29,085 bases of DNA from Myxococcales bacterium (GTDB lineage Bacteria > Myxococcota > Polyangia > Polyangiales > Polyangiaceae). This document shows, one piece after another, positions 22,780-29,085 of this stretch. The stretch is from assembly GCA_003151595.1 (NCBI GenBank), contig PLXW01000063.1, positions 1-29,085 on the forward strand, in the 5' to 3' direction. Made by a program: the position numbers and the translations under genes. Under the pieces are notes generated by a model that ran no database searches, was not told the DNA's origin, and was given only the letters and a program-made list of their open reading frames with translations. Numbering within the stretch: the stretch's first letter is position 1; every line of letters begins with the position of its first letter.

Positions 22780-22998
22780 TCAGTTGTCGGTGACGGCGCT
22801 CACCGTGACCGACTGCTGGTCGATCTTGGCGCGCACCTGGAATCCAAACGTCTTGAAGCCCGCCATCCCGACGATGGCGACCAATCCGACGAGGATTATG
22901 TATTCGACGAAGCTCGCTCCACGATCGTCGCGGGCCATCGCGGCGAAGCGGTCGGCTCGGGTCAGGCTGTCATCGAGGGTTCTCGTTTGACGCGGCAT
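22780..22998 (-). CDS. Flp/Fap-type pilin prepilin
   Basis: The product is 72 aa. The type IVb Flp signature is clear: Gly27 followed by ASFVEYIILVGLVAIVG, with cleavage expected after Gly27, Glu at +5 and Tyr at +6 of the mature protein, then a hydrophobic helix to about residue 46. The mature pilin would be about 45 residues, normal for Flp. The leader of 27 residues is long; a shorter start at Met21 would leave a six-residue leader. The ATG at 22998 has GAGAG upstream. No prepilin peptidase, TadA ATPase, secretin or other Tad genes are in the window, so assembly must use machinery encoded elsewhere. Confidence 0.85.
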   Translation of the reverse strand: MPRQTRTLDDSLTRADRFAAMARDDRGASFVEYIILVGLVAIVGMAGFKTFGFQVRAKIDQQSVTVSAVTDN

Positions 22999-23158
22999 GA
23001 CCGGCTCTCTCAGCAGGAAGTGTGCGCAGATTCGGGAGCCCACTCGATTCGCGTGAAACCGCAATATTTCGCAGGAGGGCTGGGTGGCCGCGGGCTCACC
23101 CGGTGGATCGCCGACTAGCCGAAGGTGGATCTTTCGCGCACCGGGGGGCAGGGCAGCG

Positions 23159-23974
23159 TCACCGAAGAAACGCGGCGATCCCCTCACTCAACGCGGCCTG
23201 CTGCGCGCGCACGGCGTCGCTCAAGTTAGGCGGCACGGTGGGCGTTCGGTTCACGTCGAGGAGCACCGGCTGGCCGTCATGGATCACGAAGTCGAACTTC
23301 CCGAAGTCGAACCCGAGGCGCGCTCGCCACGCGCGAATCTCGTCGGGCACGTCGCACGGGATGCGCTCGATCGCCTTGTCCCCTTTCACGATCGGGTCGG
23401 CTTCGAGGTAGCGACTGCACCGCTCCTTGTCTCCCAGAAAGACCCAATAGCGAACGTAGTATCCGCGCTCGTCCTTCTCCGGGAGGAACTTCTCCACCAC
23501 CAGATCGGGATCGCGCCACGTCGAGGCAGGCACCTCGCACGCCGATCGGAAGATCGGATAGCGGTCCTTCATGAACCGCACGGGCTCTCCTGGCGGCTCT
23601 CCGGCGTCGCGCGCGTTCATGGCGTGCATCGCTTCAGGGAAACCGCCCGAGTTGCGGTTCGTCTTCACGATGACGGGGCCGTCGAAGGCGTCGGCGCGCG
23701 AGACGAGATGACGACTGAACGAGCGCTTGCTGATGTCGGCCGTCTTGCCGTTGACGACGATCGGATAGCGCGAGAGCGCGTCGAGGTACGGCGTGGGGAT
23801 GACCGTGCCGTCGATGTGCACGAACGCGAGGTCGGCGTCGGGGAGACCGCTCGGCCCCTCGTGCACCAGCACGCGATGACCCGCCGCGGTCCAGTGCTCG
23901 AAGAGCCCCTTCAGGAGGAAGTGCCGCGCATCGAAGCGATCATGCGCGTGCGCGACGACGAGGATCGTGGCCAT
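23159..23974 (-). CDS. ATP-grasp-like protein (RimK/glutathione-synthetase-type fold), substrate unknown
   Basis: The product is 271 aa. The N-terminal part (ILVVAHAHDRFDARHFLL) looks like a Rossmann-like pre-ATP-grasp domain. The middle has a Lys-containing strand VIVKTNRNSGG, fitting the nucleotide-binding Lys, and VVEKFLPEKDERGYYVRYWV, fitting the hinge and adenine region. The C-terminal segment FGKFDFVIHDGQPVLLDVNRTPTVPP matches the end of ATP-grasp domains, where an acidic residue and Asn bind Mg2+; here it reads Asp-Val-Asn rather than Glu-x-Asn. Such enzymes ligate a carboxylate to an amine or thiol, in peptide tailoring or cofactor synthesis. No precursor peptide is apparent nearby. 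It starts 37 bp after the lipoprotein gene on the same strand. Confidence 0.75.
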   Translation of the reverse strand: MATILVVAHAHDRFDARHFLLKGLFEHWTAAGHRVLVHEGPSGLPDADLAFVHIDGTVIPTPYLDALSRYPIVVNGKTADISKRSFSRHLVSRADAFDGPVIVKTNRNSGGFPEAMHAMNARDAGEPPGEPVRFMKDRYPIFRSACEVPASTWRDPDLVVEKFLPEKDERGYYVRYWVFLGDKERCSRYLEADPIVKGDKAIERIPCDVPDEIRAWRARLGFDFGKFDFVIHDGQPVLLDVNRTPTVPPNLSDAVRAQQAALSEGIAAFLR

Positions 23975-24011
23975 ACGCGCGTGCGATGGGGACCGAGGAC
24001 CGGACCGACTC

Positions 24012-24830
24012 TCAGGTGCCGCAGAAGAAGTCGAGGATCGTGAGCGTCTGCCCCGCGTCGTTCGTGCCGTCGAAGCAGTACATGGCGACGTAGGGGAGGC
24101 CGCCGTCTCCCGTTTCGGCCGCGACGCAGGTCTGCGCCGCTTGCGTGTACGTGGAGCACACGCCCGTCGCAGCGAGCTCGGTGCAGGCGACGTACTCCGC
24201 GCGCGACGGATCGTCCGACACCGGGCAGCTCGACTTGCACGCGTACTCCGCGCACGCCCACGCCGCTTGCACGGCGACCGCGCACGCATACCCGGCGTCG
24301 CTCTGGTCCGCGACCTGGAGGCAACCGGCGACGTTGATCACCGGCACGACGCCTTGCACGACGGCGCCGTAACCCGCGTCGCTGTTCTCGGGAGAGACGA
24401 GGCACGCGAGGCAAGCGTTCGTGTTCGCGCCGGCGTCGAGACCGGAGTCGGCGAAACCGGAGCAGCTGGCGTAGGTCGATGCGTCGCTGAAGCAATCCGC
24501 GGCGAGCGCCCCTTGGATCGGCGACTGGAAGCAAGAGAGCGAGGTCTGCGCGGCGGGGACGTACGGCGACGGCTGGAAGCCGGATCGTGGTGAGCATCCG
24601 GCGTCAACCGGCGCGTCGATGGGAGGCGAGGAGTCGAGGAGCGCCGCGTCGGAGCCGGCGTCGTTGCTCGGCTGGATCACGCCCGTGTCGTCACCCGAAG
24701 CGACGTCGTTGAACGAGGCGTCCACGCCCGGGATCTCCGGGTTGTCGTTGGTGGTGCAGCTCGCGGCGGTCGCCATCGCGGCCCCCGCGCAGGTGATCGT
24801 GGCGCATGAGATTCCAAATCGCAGTCGCAT
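24012..24830 (-). CDS. Cysteine-rich Asp/Ala-rich lipoprotein, unknown function
   Basis: The product is 272 aa, with GGAGG four bases before the ATG. The signal sequence ends AMATAASC, giving a plausible lipidated Cys25. It is followed by a disordered Asp/Ser/Ala linker (about 30-78) typical of myxobacterial surface lipoproteins. The remainder (79-272) contains about 18 Cys spaced in pairs (SLSCFQ, ADCFSD, ASCSGF, NACLACLV, AGCLQV, YACAVAV, WACAEYACKSSC, VACTEL, GVCSTY, QTCVAA, MYCFDG, FFCGT), suggesting a disulphide-stabilised extracellular domain. I do not recognise the family. It is first in a possible transcription unit with the ATP-grasp gene. Confidence 0.7.
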   Translation of the reverse strand: MRLRFGISCATITCAGAAMATAASCTTNDNPEIPGVDASFNDVASGDDTGVIQPSNDAGSDAALLDSSPPIDAPVDAGCSPRSGFQPSPYVPAAQTSLSCFQSPIQGALAADCFSDASTYASCSGFADSGLDAGANTNACLACLVSPENSDAGYGAVVQGVVPVINVAGCLQVADQSDAGYACAVAVQAAWACAEYACKSSCPVSDDPSRAEYVACTELAATGVCSTYTQAAQTCVAAETGDGGLPYVAMYCFDGTNDAGQTLTILDFFCGT

Positions 24831-24879
24831 CGGTCCTCCCGCGTTCGAAGCGGCGACCGTACCACGCGACGCGGCGAAT

Positions 24880-25260
24880 TCAGCCGACGGAGATCTCGGA
24901 GAGGTAGCCGGTGTCAGTGAGGGTCGTCATCGTGTTCTCTTGCGCGCGCCAGCCCGCCATCGTGATGTGGAACTTGATCGGGAGCTTCATGCTCGTACAC
25001 ACCGAGCGGAGCGACGCGACCGTGGATCGCGAGGCGCCGATGGCGACGACGTCGGAGATGGCCACGTCCTCGACGAGGACCACCAGGACCCACGCCGAGC
25101 CGAGCGGGAGGTGTGCGCTTCGACAATCGAGCACCAGGCGAATGGCGTCGTTCCCTGCGTCGTCGCGCAGCCGCGTGGCGGCGTCGCAAACTTCGTCAGC
25201 GGTGACCATGCCGGAGAAAACGAGCGTCGCGACGTCCGAGACACGGTTGTAGGTCCACAT
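24880..25260 (-). CDS. STAS/SpoIIAA-like domain protein
   Basis: The product is 126 aa from the ATG at 25260; a GTG at 25278 would add six residues, and neither start has a strong ribosome-binding site. The fold pattern is that of SpoIIAA-like/STAS domains: two N-terminal strands (WTYNRVSDVATLVFSGMVT), a helix (ADEVCDAATRLRDD), strand (AIRLVLDCRSA), helix, then VVAIGASRSTVASLRSVCTS and FHITMAGWRAQEN. No clear phospho-Ser position of a true anti-anti-sigma factor can be assigned. It may be a regulatory binding module. It is divergent from the OmpR-type response regulator with only 56 bp between starts, so their promoters overlap. Confidence 0.6.
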   Translation of the reverse strand: MWTYNRVSDVATLVFSGMVTADEVCDAATRLRDDAGNDAIRLVLDCRSAHLPLGSAWVLVVLVEDVAISDVVAIGASRSTVASLRSVCTSMKLPIKFHITMAGWRAQENTMTTLTDTGYLSEISVG

Positions 25261-25279
25261 GCCTGACAGGAACGGCACG

Positions 25280-25308
25280 TTGGGGGGCGGACTTTAGCGC
25301 GCTACGAT
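25280..25308 (+). promoter_or_regulatory. Candidate sigma-70-type promoter for the response regulator gene
   Basis: TTGGGG (25280-25285) and TACGAT (25303-25308) are separated by 17 bp, the optimal spacing, though each matches its consensus only partly. The ATG at 25317 lies nine bases after the -10, with no Shine-Dalgarno sequence between, so the transcript would be leaderless or nearly so. The call is inference. Confidence 0.35.
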
Positions 25309-25316
25309 CTCTTCCG

Positions 25317-26015
25317 ATGGCCCGTGTCCTCCTCATCGACGACGACCCGGCGCTGCTCGACGTGCTGTCGCTGGCGTTCGAGGAGGCGGGGTACGACGTC
25401 GTCACCGCTGTGGACGGGCGCGCGGGGCTGGCCGAGATCGACGCGAGGCGCCCCGACGCGATCGTGAGCGACGTGAACATGCCGGCGATCGACGGCTTCC
25501 AGCTCTGTCGCACACTTCGCGCGCGCAACGACCTCGTCCCGCTCGTGCTCCTCACCTCGCGCGACAGCGAGATCGACGAGACGCTGGGCCTCGAGCTCGG
25601 CGCCGACGACTACGTGGCCAAGCCGTTTCGCACCCGCTCGCTCCTGGCGCGCGTTGCCGCGCTCTTGCGACGCGAAGCGCTGCGCGGCGGAGGCAACGGC
25701 GCTCCGGCGGCGATCGCTCGGGGCGAGCTCACGATCGACGGCGAAAGGCTCGAAGTGCGCTGGCGCGGCGCGCTGCTGACGACGACGCTGACCGAGTTCC
25801 GCGTCATCGAGTGCCTCGCGCGTCGACCGGGGATCGTCCTGTCGCGCGAGCAGCTCCTCGATCAGATTCGCGACGACGGCTCGGTTGTGGGCGATCGCAT
25901 CGTCGACACGTACGTGCGGCGCATTCGCCGGAAGCTCGAGGCCATCGACGCGGCGTTCGATCGCCTGCAGACCGTGGTCGGCGCGGGGTATCGATGGCGC
26001 GACGATGAGCGGTGA
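25317..26015 (+). CDS. OmpR/PhoB-family response regulator
   Basis: The product is 232 aa. The receiver (1-118) has Asp8-Asp10 (LIDDDP), phospho-accepting Asp52 (VSDVNMPAIDG), Thr80 (LLTSRD), Tyr99 and Lys102 (YVAKPF). The C-terminal winged helix (about 132-228) has the family's LTEFRVIECLARRPGIVLSREQLL, the recognition-helix region RIVDTYVRRIRRKL, and the GAGYRW wing. All residues for phosphorylation and DNA binding are present. The stop overlaps the histidine-kinase start by 11 bp, so the two are translated together and form a pair. Direct TTCACAC repeats at 27470-27509 are a candidate binding site. Confidence 0.96.
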   Translation: MARVLLIDDDPALLDVLSLAFEEAGYDVVTAVDGRAGLAEIDARRPDAIVSDVNMPAIDGFQLCRTLRARNDLVPLVLLTSRDSEIDETLGLELGADDYVAKPFRTRSLLARVAALLRREALRGGGNGAPAAIARGELTIDGERLEVRWRGALLTTTLTEFRVIECLARRPGIVLSREQLLDQIRDDGSVVGDRIVDTYVRRIRRKLEAIDAAFDRLQTVVGAGYRWRDDER

Positions 26016-27462
26016 AGCGCGTGGCCTCGCGCGACTCGGTGTTCGCGTTCCAAGGCTGCGATCGATGCGCCTGCGCGCGATGCTCGTCGTGGTCGCGGTG
26101 GTGCTGGCGCCGCTGGGGCTCGTGGCCGTGATGGGCGTGCAGGAGCGATCGGTCGGCGCGCGCATCGCGGAGAACGTGCGCGAAGGGGCCGACGAAGCGG
26201 CGCGCGACGACGGCGTGGCGAGCCTCGACGCCATCGCTCGACGGCGCGACCTCCGCATTCGCGTGCTCGATGCGAGCGGCGCGGTCGTGTCCGAGATCGA
26301 TCACGAAGCGGGGACCAACCCGCTCGCCTCCTTGAGCGCGCTCTTCTTCGGCGACGACGCCGCCCCTTCGCTTCGTGCTTTCGACGCCATGCTCGGCCCG
26401 CTCGACGCTCGCCCGGAAGTCCGTCGCGCAACGGCGAGCCATGCCGACGTCGAGTGCCGCACCTCCGACGGGTCGAAGCTCCTCTTGTGCAGCGCCGCGC
26501 GACGATCGGCGACGGGGCTCGTCTATGCACAGGAGAGCTCGCGCCGTCCCGTGCGCGCGCTCTACGACATTCGCTACGAGCTCGTGAAGATGGTCTTCAT
26601 CCTTCTTCCGGTGGGCATCCTGCTCGCGTGGTGGCTCGGGTGGCGAACTGTTCGCCCGATCGAGCAGCTCCGCGCGCAGGTCGCGGCCAGCGGTACCGGG
26701 AGTCGATCGGCCCCGTCGATCGACCTCCGGCGCCGTGACGAGATCGGAGACCTCGCCGTCGCCTTCAACGGCCTCCTGCAGACGCTCGACGAACGCCGGC
26801 GCGATCACGAAGCGTTGGTGGCCGACCTGGTGCACGAGTTCAAGAACCCGGTCGCCGCGATTCGCGCCTGCGCCGAGCAGCTCGACGAAGCGAAGGCCGA
26901 CGCGCGCACGCAGCGCATCGCCCGCATCCTCGACGACAGCGGCGCGCGACTCGACGCTCTGGTCACGCAGTTCCTCGAGCTCGCGCGCGCCGAGTCGGGC
27001 ATGCAGCGCGAGGTGCGGAGCGTGGTCGACGTCGCGGCGCTCGCGCGAGGGATTACCGGGGCGGCGCAGGCCGACATGCGCTGGCCGAGCGTGCGCTTCA
27101 CCGTCACGGCGCCGGAAGAGGCGCGCGTCCACGGTGTGGCGTCGCGGATCGAGTCGGCGATCCGCAACCTGGTCGAGAACGCGGTGTCGTTCGCCGCGCC
27201 GGAGGGCGAGGTCGTGGTCGAGGTGAGCGTTGCAGACGATCGCGTGAGCCTCTCGGTGCGCGACTCCGGTCCCGGGATCGCCGACGCCGATCTCCCGCGC
27301 GTCTTCGAGCGCTTCTTCACGACACGCGGTCGCGCACACGGCACTGGCCTGGGGCTCGCGCTCGTGAAAGCGGTCGCCGAAGCGCACGGCGGAGAGGTAC
27401 GGGCGTCGTCGGCGCCGGGCCTCGGCGCGACCTTTCGGATCGCGCTTCCGCTCGCGCGCTGA
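26005..27462 (+). CDS. Membrane sensor histidine kinase, partner of the upstream response regulator
   Basis: The product is 485 aa. Transmembrane helices lie at about 25-44 and 196-214, enclosing a periplasmic sensor region of about 150 residues without a family I recognise (two Cys at about 151 and 162). A HAMP-like linker covers about 212-265. HisKA has phospho-accepting His277 in LVHEFKNPVAAIRA. HATPase_c has N-box Asn388/Asn392 (IRNLVENAV), G1 DSGPGI, F-box ERFF and G2 GTGLGLAL. It should be an active kinase/phosphatase. The ATG at 26005 overlaps the regulator gene by 11 bp. The signal is unknown, but the two envelope genes downstream are plausible targets. Confidence 0.95.
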   Translation: MSGEARGLARLGVRVPRLRSMRLRAMLVVVAVVLAPLGLVAVMGVQERSVGARIAENVREGADEAARDDGVASLDAIARRRDLRIRVLDASGAVVSEIDHEAGTNPLASLSALFFGDDAAPSLRAFDAMLGPLDARPEVRRATASHADVECRTSDGSKLLLCSAARRSATGLVYAQESSRRPVRALYDIRYELVKMVFILLPVGILLAWWLGWRTVRPIEQLRAQVAASGTGSRSAPSIDLRRRDEIGDLAVAFNGLLQTLDERRRDHEALVADLVHEFKNPVAAIRACAEQLDEAKADARTQRIARILDDSGARLDALVTQFLELARAESGMQREVRSVVDVAALARGITGAAQADMRWPSVRFTVTAPEEARVHGVASRIESAIRNLVENAVSFAAPEGEVVVEVSVADDRVSLSVRDSGPGIADADLPRVFERFFTTRGRAHGTGLGLALVKAVAEAHGGEVRASSAPGLGATFRIALPLAR

Positions 27463-27469
27463 CCGCCGA

Positions 27470-27509
27470 TTCACACCGCGTTCACACGAAACGCGACGAC
27501 GTTTCACCT
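27470..27509 (+). promoter_or_regulatory. Candidate OmpR-family operator: 11-bp-phased TTCAC direct repeats
   Basis: TTCACAC at 27470-27476 and 27481-27487 is exact and 11 bp apart start to start. A third copy, TTCACCT, is at 27503-27509, exactly 22 bp further on. Head-to-tail half-sites at 11-bp spacing are the normal target of OmpR/PhoB-type dimers. The site lies between the kinase stop (27462) and the next gene (27573), so it could control that gene. Confidence 0.5.
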
Positions 27510-27572
27510 GGCGTCGCGCCCGGCGTCCACATCGGCGCTCCATCCTCCTCGTGTCTTCGAAGGAGGCACTCG

Positions 27573-28217
27573 ATGGGGTTCATCGTCAGAGGGTTCCAGG
27601 TCATCGTCCGTTTGCTCAACGTCGCCTGCGGCAATCCGCTCCCGGCGGAGGACGAGGGGCGCGCGCGGCGCCTTCAGCTCGCGATCGCCGCGATGCTCCT
27701 CTCACTACTCTTCGCCGTCGTGTGGGGCGTCGCCGTCGGCGTGCGCATCCCGGAGCTCGCGCTGGCGAACGCCTACAAGGTGCCGATCATCATCTTCCTC
27801 TCCAGCATGTTCGCGGTCCCGGCCGGGCTGCTCACGTGGAAGCTCTCCGGCGCGCAGTGCAGCGCGACCGATCTGCTCCTCAGCTTCGCGACCGGCGTAT
27901 TCGCCGGCACGCTGGTGCTCGCCGTGCTCGCGCCGATCGTGGCGCTCTACTACGAGTCGAGCTGGTGGGCCGGGCCGGTGCTCGCGCAGATCGCGATCGG
28001 CCTCGCGCTCCTGGTGGGGAGCGCCGTCCTCGCGCGAAGCATCGTGAAGCGCGCGCACGGGCCGAAGCGCACGCTGACTCTATCGATCGTCGTGCTCAAG
28101 GTGATCCAGATCGCCGCGCTGCTGCAGCTCATCGCGCTCCTCTCGCCGATCCTCCCCGAGCGCACGCACGCTGATCACGGCATCGACGGCTTCGCGCACC
28201 CGATCGAGAGGCAGTGA
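27573..28217 (+). CDS. Integral membrane protein with about five transmembrane helices, unknown function
   Basis: The product is 214 aa. It has an unusually good ribosome-binding site, AAGGAGG at 27560-27566, six bases before the ATG. Hydrophobic helices are seen at about 35-58, 69-89, 101-125, 132-154 and 168-194. The N-terminal 30 residues are amphipathic (FIVRGFQVIVRLLNV) with charged EDEGRARR before the first helix. The C-terminal tail contains HADHGIDGFAH. No transporter or enzyme motif is recognised, though the segment layout recalls Yip1-like membrane proteins. The stop overlaps or abuts the next gene, so the two are co-expressed. It lies downstream of the two-component genes and the phased TTCAC repeats. 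Confidence 0.75.
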   Translation: MGFIVRGFQVIVRLLNVACGNPLPAEDEGRARRLQLAIAAMLLSLLFAVVWGVAVGVRIPELALANAYKVPIIIFLSSMFAVPAGLLTWKLSGAQCSATDLLLSFATGVFAGTLVLAVLAPIVALYYESSWWAGPVLAQIAIGLALLVGSAVLARSIVKRAHGPKRTLTLSIVVLKVIQIAALLQLIALLSPILPERTHADHGIDGFAHPIERQ

Positions 28218-28219
28218 CC

Positions 28220-29020
28220 ATGCGCCTCGCGTTCGCGATCGGCGCGGCGGTTCTCTTCGCGACGCACGCCGCGGAAGCCAGCGACTCGGTCGCCATGACG
28301 ACGCGCGCCGCGGTCCACGACGCGCGCGTTACACGCGAGGCCGTCACGTGGCGCTCGATCTACATCGACAACGAGGTCGACACGGGCGACCCGGATCATC
28401 GCCGCGCGATTCGCCTCGACCTCGCCCGTCCGGTCCATGCGGAGCTCGACGCTCCGGAGTCTCCCGGTGTGGCCGCGATCGTCGAGGACGAATCGATCGT
28501 GGGATTCATCCTCGACTCCGACCGCCTTCCTGGCTGGCGCGGAGCGTTCGCCGTCACGCTGCACGCTCCGCGACGGACCGTCGACGCGAGCGGAGATTTC
28601 CTCGCGCCGCCGCTGGCCAAGGGCGAGGTGCCTCAGCGCATCGTGGTCACCGGCGACGACGATCTCCGCTTCGAGCCAGGCGACCCCACGCTCGAACGTC
28701 ACGTCGGTTACTGGGCGAAGGCGAGCTCGCGCGAGTCCGACCGTCGCGCGCTCGACGAACAGATCGGCGCGCGCGCTCGGTTGCCGCTCGACGATCTCCC
28801 CATCTACGTCTCGGGCGCCGACGGTGCCGCACTGATCCACGGCCACTTCACGACCGGCCCCGAGCGCGCTCGCCCCGGCGTCATCGCCGCGACGCTCCTC
28901 TTCGTCTTCGTCGCCGGGCTCTTGCTCGTCGCGCACAAGCGCCTCACCGGACGCGCGCGCATCGAACAGGCCGAAGCGATCCTCCGCGAGGAGTACGGCG
29001 ATGCCTGGAAGAGTGACTAG
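28220..29020 (+). CDS. Exported single-pass membrane protein of unknown function
   Basis: The product is 266 aa. The signal peptide (MRLAFAIGAAVLFATHAAEAS) is likely cleaved near residue 21. A large periplasmic region (22-215) has charged, beta-rich sequence (TWRSIYIDNEVDTGDP, RIVVTGDDDLRFEPGDP) without a recognised family. A transmembrane helix follows at about 220-238 (GVIAATLLFVFVAGLLLVA), then a short basic cytoplasmic tail ending in EEYGDAWKSD. An in-frame GTG at 28214 overlaps the upstream stop (GTGA). The ATG at 28220, with AGAGG before it, gives a cleaner signal peptide and is preferred. The pair with the five-helix protein may form one envelope complex, which is inference. Confidence 0.72.
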   Translation: MRLAFAIGAAVLFATHAAEASDSVAMTTRAAVHDARVTREAVTWRSIYIDNEVDTGDPDHRRAIRLDLARPVHAELDAPESPGVAAIVEDESIVGFILDSDRLPGWRGAFAVTLHAPRRTVDASGDFLAPPLAKGEVPQRIVVTGDDDLRFEPGDPTLERHVGYWAKASSRESDRRALDEQIGARARLPLDDLPIYVSGADGAALIHGHFTTGPERARPGVIAATLLFVFVAGLLLVAHKRLTGRARIEQAEAILREEYGDAWKSD

Positions 29021-29085
29021 AGCAACCGTCCGTCGAGTGGATCGCGTCGCGCTCTGCGGAAGAGAGAGAGACTCCTCGGCGAGAT

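Noticed and set aside
25804..27543. Open frame of about 580 codons on the minus strand
   Set aside because: Antisense to the histidine kinase, whose H, N and G boxes are intact; no domain in the antisense product.

Overview
This is a gene-dense, GC-rich window with no rRNA, tRNA, CRISPR array or insertion sequence that I can see. Its content points to a myxobacterium (Myxococcota, probably a Polyangiales-type soil bacterium). The signs are Ser/Thr kinases carrying the HRDVSPxN loop, kinase-receiver fusions, a protein of the myxobacterial DUF2378/TIGR02265 paralogous family, a TIGR02266/PilZ-like protein, and Asp/Gly/Ser-rich cysteine-patterned lipoproteins. This assignment is inference from protein families, not from a marker gene.

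Layout. (1) 1-4152 is a signalling block: the 3' end of a hybrid histidine kinase with an HPt domain, a bidirectional terminator, a Ser/Thr kinase with a C-terminal receiver, a 64-aa zinc-ribbon protein, a lone receiver, and a receiver/Fis-HTH protein translationally coupled to a DUF2378 protein. (2) 8243-4159 (minus strand) is a compact three-gene operon: an acetolactate-synthase-like ThDP enzyme, a KAS III-like condensing enzyme with altered catalytic residues, and a degenerate histidine-kinase-like protein. A COQ4-family gene is divergent from it. I consider this the most likely place for an undescribed pathway; acyloin formation followed by acyl transfer is one testable idea. (3) 9178-14125 is regulatory: a receiver-Ser/Thr kinase fusion, divergent from an NtrC-type sigma-54 activator, then a FliA/WhiG-type sigma factor overlapping a PilZ-like gene. 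(4) 14203-20936 is an envelope block: a secreted protein, then a probable operon of a PEGA-domain membrane Ser/Thr kinase, a TPR-PEGA protein, a lipoprotein with a possible PBP-like domain and an isocitrate lyase/PEP mutase-family enzyme. (5) 24830-20939 (minus strand) holds two lipoproteins, an ATP-grasp-like protein and a Flp-type pilin. (6) 25260-29020 holds a STAS-like protein divergent from an OmpR-type response regulator/histidine kinase pair. Downstream are two envelope genes whose upstream region carries 11-bp-phased direct repeats, a candidate operator for that regulator.

About half the genes are signal-transduction proteins. Many are modular rearrangements (receiver before or after kinase, pseudo-kinase, receiver with missing acidic residue), as is usual in large myxobacterial genomes. 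Functional calls rest on motifs read by eye. Start codons were chosen from ribosome-binding sites and overlaps where these exist and are marked uncertain where they do not.
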